The position numbers and the translations under genes are program-made. The notes beneath the pieces were generated by a model. That model had not been told where the DNA came from. It searched no databases and saw only the letters and a list, made by a program, of their open reading frames with translations. DNA of 64,000 nucleotides from CAVRTM01 sp963696105. GTDB lineage: Bacteria; Actinomycetota; Actinomycetes; Actinomycetales; Dermatophilaceae. The stretch lies in assembly GCA_963696105.1 (NCBI GenBank), contig CAVOIP010000004.1, positions 186,001 to 250,000 on the forward strand, written 5' to 3'. Below are positions 62,382 through 64,000 of this stretch, in pieces. Numbering within the stretch: the stretch's first letter is position 1; each line of letters begins with the position of its first letter.

Positions 62382-62932
62382 ATGAAGATGGTGGTGCGCA
62401 TGGGGTCCGTGCGTGTCGCGCAGATCCTGGCGGGGCTGAACGACGGGCGCTCCGAGGTCGGGAGGATGCCCCAGCGCCTGGTCTCGGCCTGCGCCCACGC
62501 TCTGCCCGTCACGGGAGTGGCCCTGGTGCTGATGGCCGATGCCGGACCGGCCGGAACCGTCGCCGTCACAGATCCCACTGCGGGCACGATGGAAGATCTG
62601 CAGTTCACCCTGGGGGAAGGGCCCTGCGTGGAGTCGTCGGGCACCGGACGTCCCGTTCTGCAGCCGGACCTGGCCCGTACCGGACCCGCGCGCTGGCCCG
62701 GCTTCTCCGCCGCGGCGCTGGAGGCCGGGATCGTGGCGATCTTCGCCCTCCCTCTGCGGGTGGGTGCCATGGGATGGTCTCGGTGCAGGCGGGGGTGAAC
62801 CTGGGCGAGGCGCTGGTCCTGCTGCGGGCTCGTGCCTTCGCCTCGGCACGAGCGGTGGTCGAGCTGGCGCGTGACGTGCTCGCGCGGGTAGTCACCCTCG
62901 CCCCGGAGCGAGACGATGGAGACGGGCGCTGA
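62382..62932 (+). pseudogene. GAF-ANTAR regulator with apparent internal deletion and frame change
   Basis: The frame from ATG 62382 gives an N-terminal GAF domain: VRVAQILAGLNDGRSEVGRM, GVALVLMADAGPAGTVAVTD, LQFTLGEGPCVESSGTGRPV, IVAIFALPLRVGAMG. It ends at 62798. Another frame then continues MVSVQAGVNLGEALVLLRAR, AFASARAVVELARDVLARVV, which is the second half of an ANTAR RNA-binding domain. The end of the GAF domain and the first half of ANTAR (about 80-100 residues) are missing. The junction lies near 62765-62775. It looks like a deletion, real or from assembly, with loss of frame. ANTAR proteins bind paired RNA hairpins to prevent termination. Confidence 0.7.
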
Positions 62933-62992
62933 CGAGCTGGATGGTCGCACCCTGAGGAAGCCTGACTGCACGGGCTGGAACGGGAGAACGAG

Positions 62993-63898
62993 ATGAGCGA
63001 GCCGCAGCGGCTGGCGCAGGTCTTCGTCGAGCTCGCGGACACGTTGACCGAGGACTTCGACGTGGTTGACTTCCTGCAGACGCTGACCGAGCGCTGCGTC
63101 GAGCTGTTGGGTGTCGACGCCGCCGGGCTGATGCTGACCGACCAGCGAGGCGGGCTGAGACTGCTGGGCGCAACGTTGGAGAGCGCCCGGGTGCTGGAGC
63201 TGTTCGAGCTCCAGATCCAGGAGGGACCGTGCCTGGAGTGCTACCTGACCGGTCGCGCGATCACCAGCGTCGAGCTGTCGGAGGCTCGGACTCGCTGGCC
63301 GACATTCACCCCGGCTGCCCTGGCGGCGGGCTTCGAGGCCACCCATGCCCTGCCGCTGAAGCTGCGCGGCAGCATCATCGGCGCGTTGAACCTGTTCACC
63401 ATCACCGCGGCCCGTCTCAGCGACGACGACGTTGCCGTGGGGCAGGCGATGGCGGATGTGGCCACCATCGGCGTGCTGCACCAACGCAGCCTGCACGAGC
63501 AGACCATCTTGTCCGAGCAGCTCCATACCGCCCTCCAGAGCAGGATCCTGGTCGAGCAGGCCAAGGGCGTCCTGGCCGCGCGCTCGGGCCTGAGCGTCGC
63601 GGAGGCCTTCACCCGGATGCGCGCCCACGCTCGCCGTACCAGCACCAGCCTGACCACCGTCGCGCAGGCGGTGATCGAGGGAACCATCACCGGCGACGTC
63701 CTGACGCCGGCGCGCCTTCCCGCGTTCCGACGTGGGACTGCCCGTATGGGTGACGCCCGGGCACCAAGGTCACAGGGTGCGGTCCGTGCGGCGACCGGTC
63801 CTTGTCCATCCGCAGCCGTCGTCGTATCGTCAGGACATGGCTCGTACGCGAGCCTTCGAGGACGTTGTCCCGGCCCCCGGCAGCACGTCAGTGAGTGA
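62993..63898 (+). CDS. GAF-ANTAR transcription antitermination regulator
   Basis: 301 aa, ATG after GGGAGAACGAG. The GAF domain occupies residues 1-160 (LAQVFVELADTLTEDFDVVD, VDAAGLMLTDQRGGLRLLGA, QIQEGPCLECYLTGRAI, LKLRGSIIGALNLFTITAA). ANTAR follows (LHTALQSRILVEQAKGVLAA, RSGLSVAEAFTRMRAHARRT), ending near residue 240. The last 60 residues (RRGTARMGDARAPRSQGAVR and onward) lack domain character and overlap another possible start, so a frame break near 63740 may have lengthened the protein. It shows the intact architecture of which the preceding gene is a damaged copy, though the two are not close in sequence. Confidence 0.88.
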   Translation: MSEPQRLAQVFVELADTLTEDFDVVDFLQTLTERCVELLGVDAAGLMLTDQRGGLRLLGATLESARVLELFELQIQEGPCLECYLTGRAITSVELSEARTRWPTFTPAALAAGFEATHALPLKLRGSIIGALNLFTITAARLSDDDVAVGQAMADVATIGVLHQRSLHEQTILSEQLHTALQSRILVEQAKGVLAARSGLSVAEAFTRMRAHARRTSTSLTTVAQAVIEGTITGDVLTPARLPAFRRGTARMGDARAPRSQGAVRAATGPCPSAAVVVSSGHGSYASLRGRCPGPRQHVSE

Positions 63899-64000
63899 TG
63901 TGCGACGGGAGCGCTGCGATGGACCTTCTTCTTCTCGGCCGGGTTCTCATTTCCCGATGACCGTGACGCCTCGCGGCCGGCTCAGTCGGCAGGCGATGCG
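63837..64000 (+). CDS. Start of an unidentified gene (truncated by window edge)
   Basis: Open from ATG 63837 (MARTRAFEDVVPAPGSTSVS) to the window end, with a second in-frame ATG at 63957 (MTVTPRGRLSRQAM). The first overlaps the tail of the GAF-ANTAR frame. Nothing identifies a family in the 54 visible residues. Confidence 0.35.
   Translation, partial: MARTRAFEDVVPAPGSTSVSDVRRERCDGPSSSRPGSHFPMTVTPRGRLSRQAM

Noticed and set aside
62382..63898. Tandem duplication as origin of the two adjacent GAF-ANTAR genes
   Set aside because: Shared domain order only; the GAF sequences differ widely and no long nucleotide identity is visible, so a recent duplication is not supported.

Overview
The window is a very GC-rich chromosomal segment from an actinobacterium. 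The evidence is the dense, strongly GC-biased third codon positions, many GTG starts with GTGA or ATGA overlaps, a SigB/SigF-type sigma factor, GAF-ANTAR regulators, and the conserved block M23 peptidase - rpsB - tsf - pyrH - frr - cdsA - rlmN followed further on by dxr - rseP - ispG - GNAT/DUF4081 - proS. A Propionibacteriales member such as Nocardioidaceae is a reasonable guess but is only an inference.

Layout. 0-9.7 kb is housekeeping: the end of dprA, a XerC-type recombinase, an M23 peptidase, a DapC-like aminotransferase, then ribosomal protein S2, EF-Ts, UMP kinase, ribosome recycling factor, CDP-DAG synthase and RlmN. 9.7-16.4 kb is mixed: a LOG-family protein, a four-helix membrane protein, a TetR regulator, a SigB/F-type sigma factor, an NTF2-like protein and propionyl-CoA synthetase. 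16.4-27.1 kb is a polyamine catabolism island: Lrp regulator, class III aminotransferase, aminobutyraldehyde-type dehydrogenase, a complete PotDABC-type ABC importer, an agmatinase-family ureohydrolase and a succinate-semialdehyde-type dehydrogenase. Together these could take agmatine or putrescine to GABA and succinate. 27.2-31.0 kb is dxr - rseP - ispG (two MEP isoprenoid steps plus a site-2 protease). 31.1-37.3 kb looks like an accessory insert (polar amino-acid ABC importer, LacI regulator, secreted GH43 arabinanase-like enzyme) that separates ispG from the GNAT gene and proS.

41.9-44.7 kb holds a membrane ferric-reductase-like flavoprotein, a secreted FMN-binding protein and ApbE, forming a flavin-based electron-transfer module. 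44.8-53 kb looks like a metal (copper-type) and envelope cluster: a DUF255 thioredoxin-like protein, a DUF305 lipoprotein, a small membrane protein, a P1B-type ATPase with CPD instead of CPC, a CsoR-like operator, a SHOCT protein, a secreted cupredoxin and a PepSY protein. 53-64 kb is a signalling cluster: two PP2C/SpoIIE phosphatases, a phospholipase C/acid phosphatase-like protein, an alpha/beta hydrolase, an adenosine-specific-kinase-family protein, a receiver-HATPase fusion, a receiver-PAS-PAS histidine kinase and two GAF-ANTAR proteins, the first with an apparent internal deletion.

A striking property of the sequence is clustered frame disruption. rpsB, tsf, pyrH, frr, the polyamine aminotransferase, lrp, the second aldehyde dehydrogenase, dxr, the ferric reductase, DUF255 and the metal ATPase are each broken by apparent one- or two-base insertions, while the genes between them are intact. 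Because several are essential, I read these as sequence errors. Coordinates below give whole-gene extents across the breaks.
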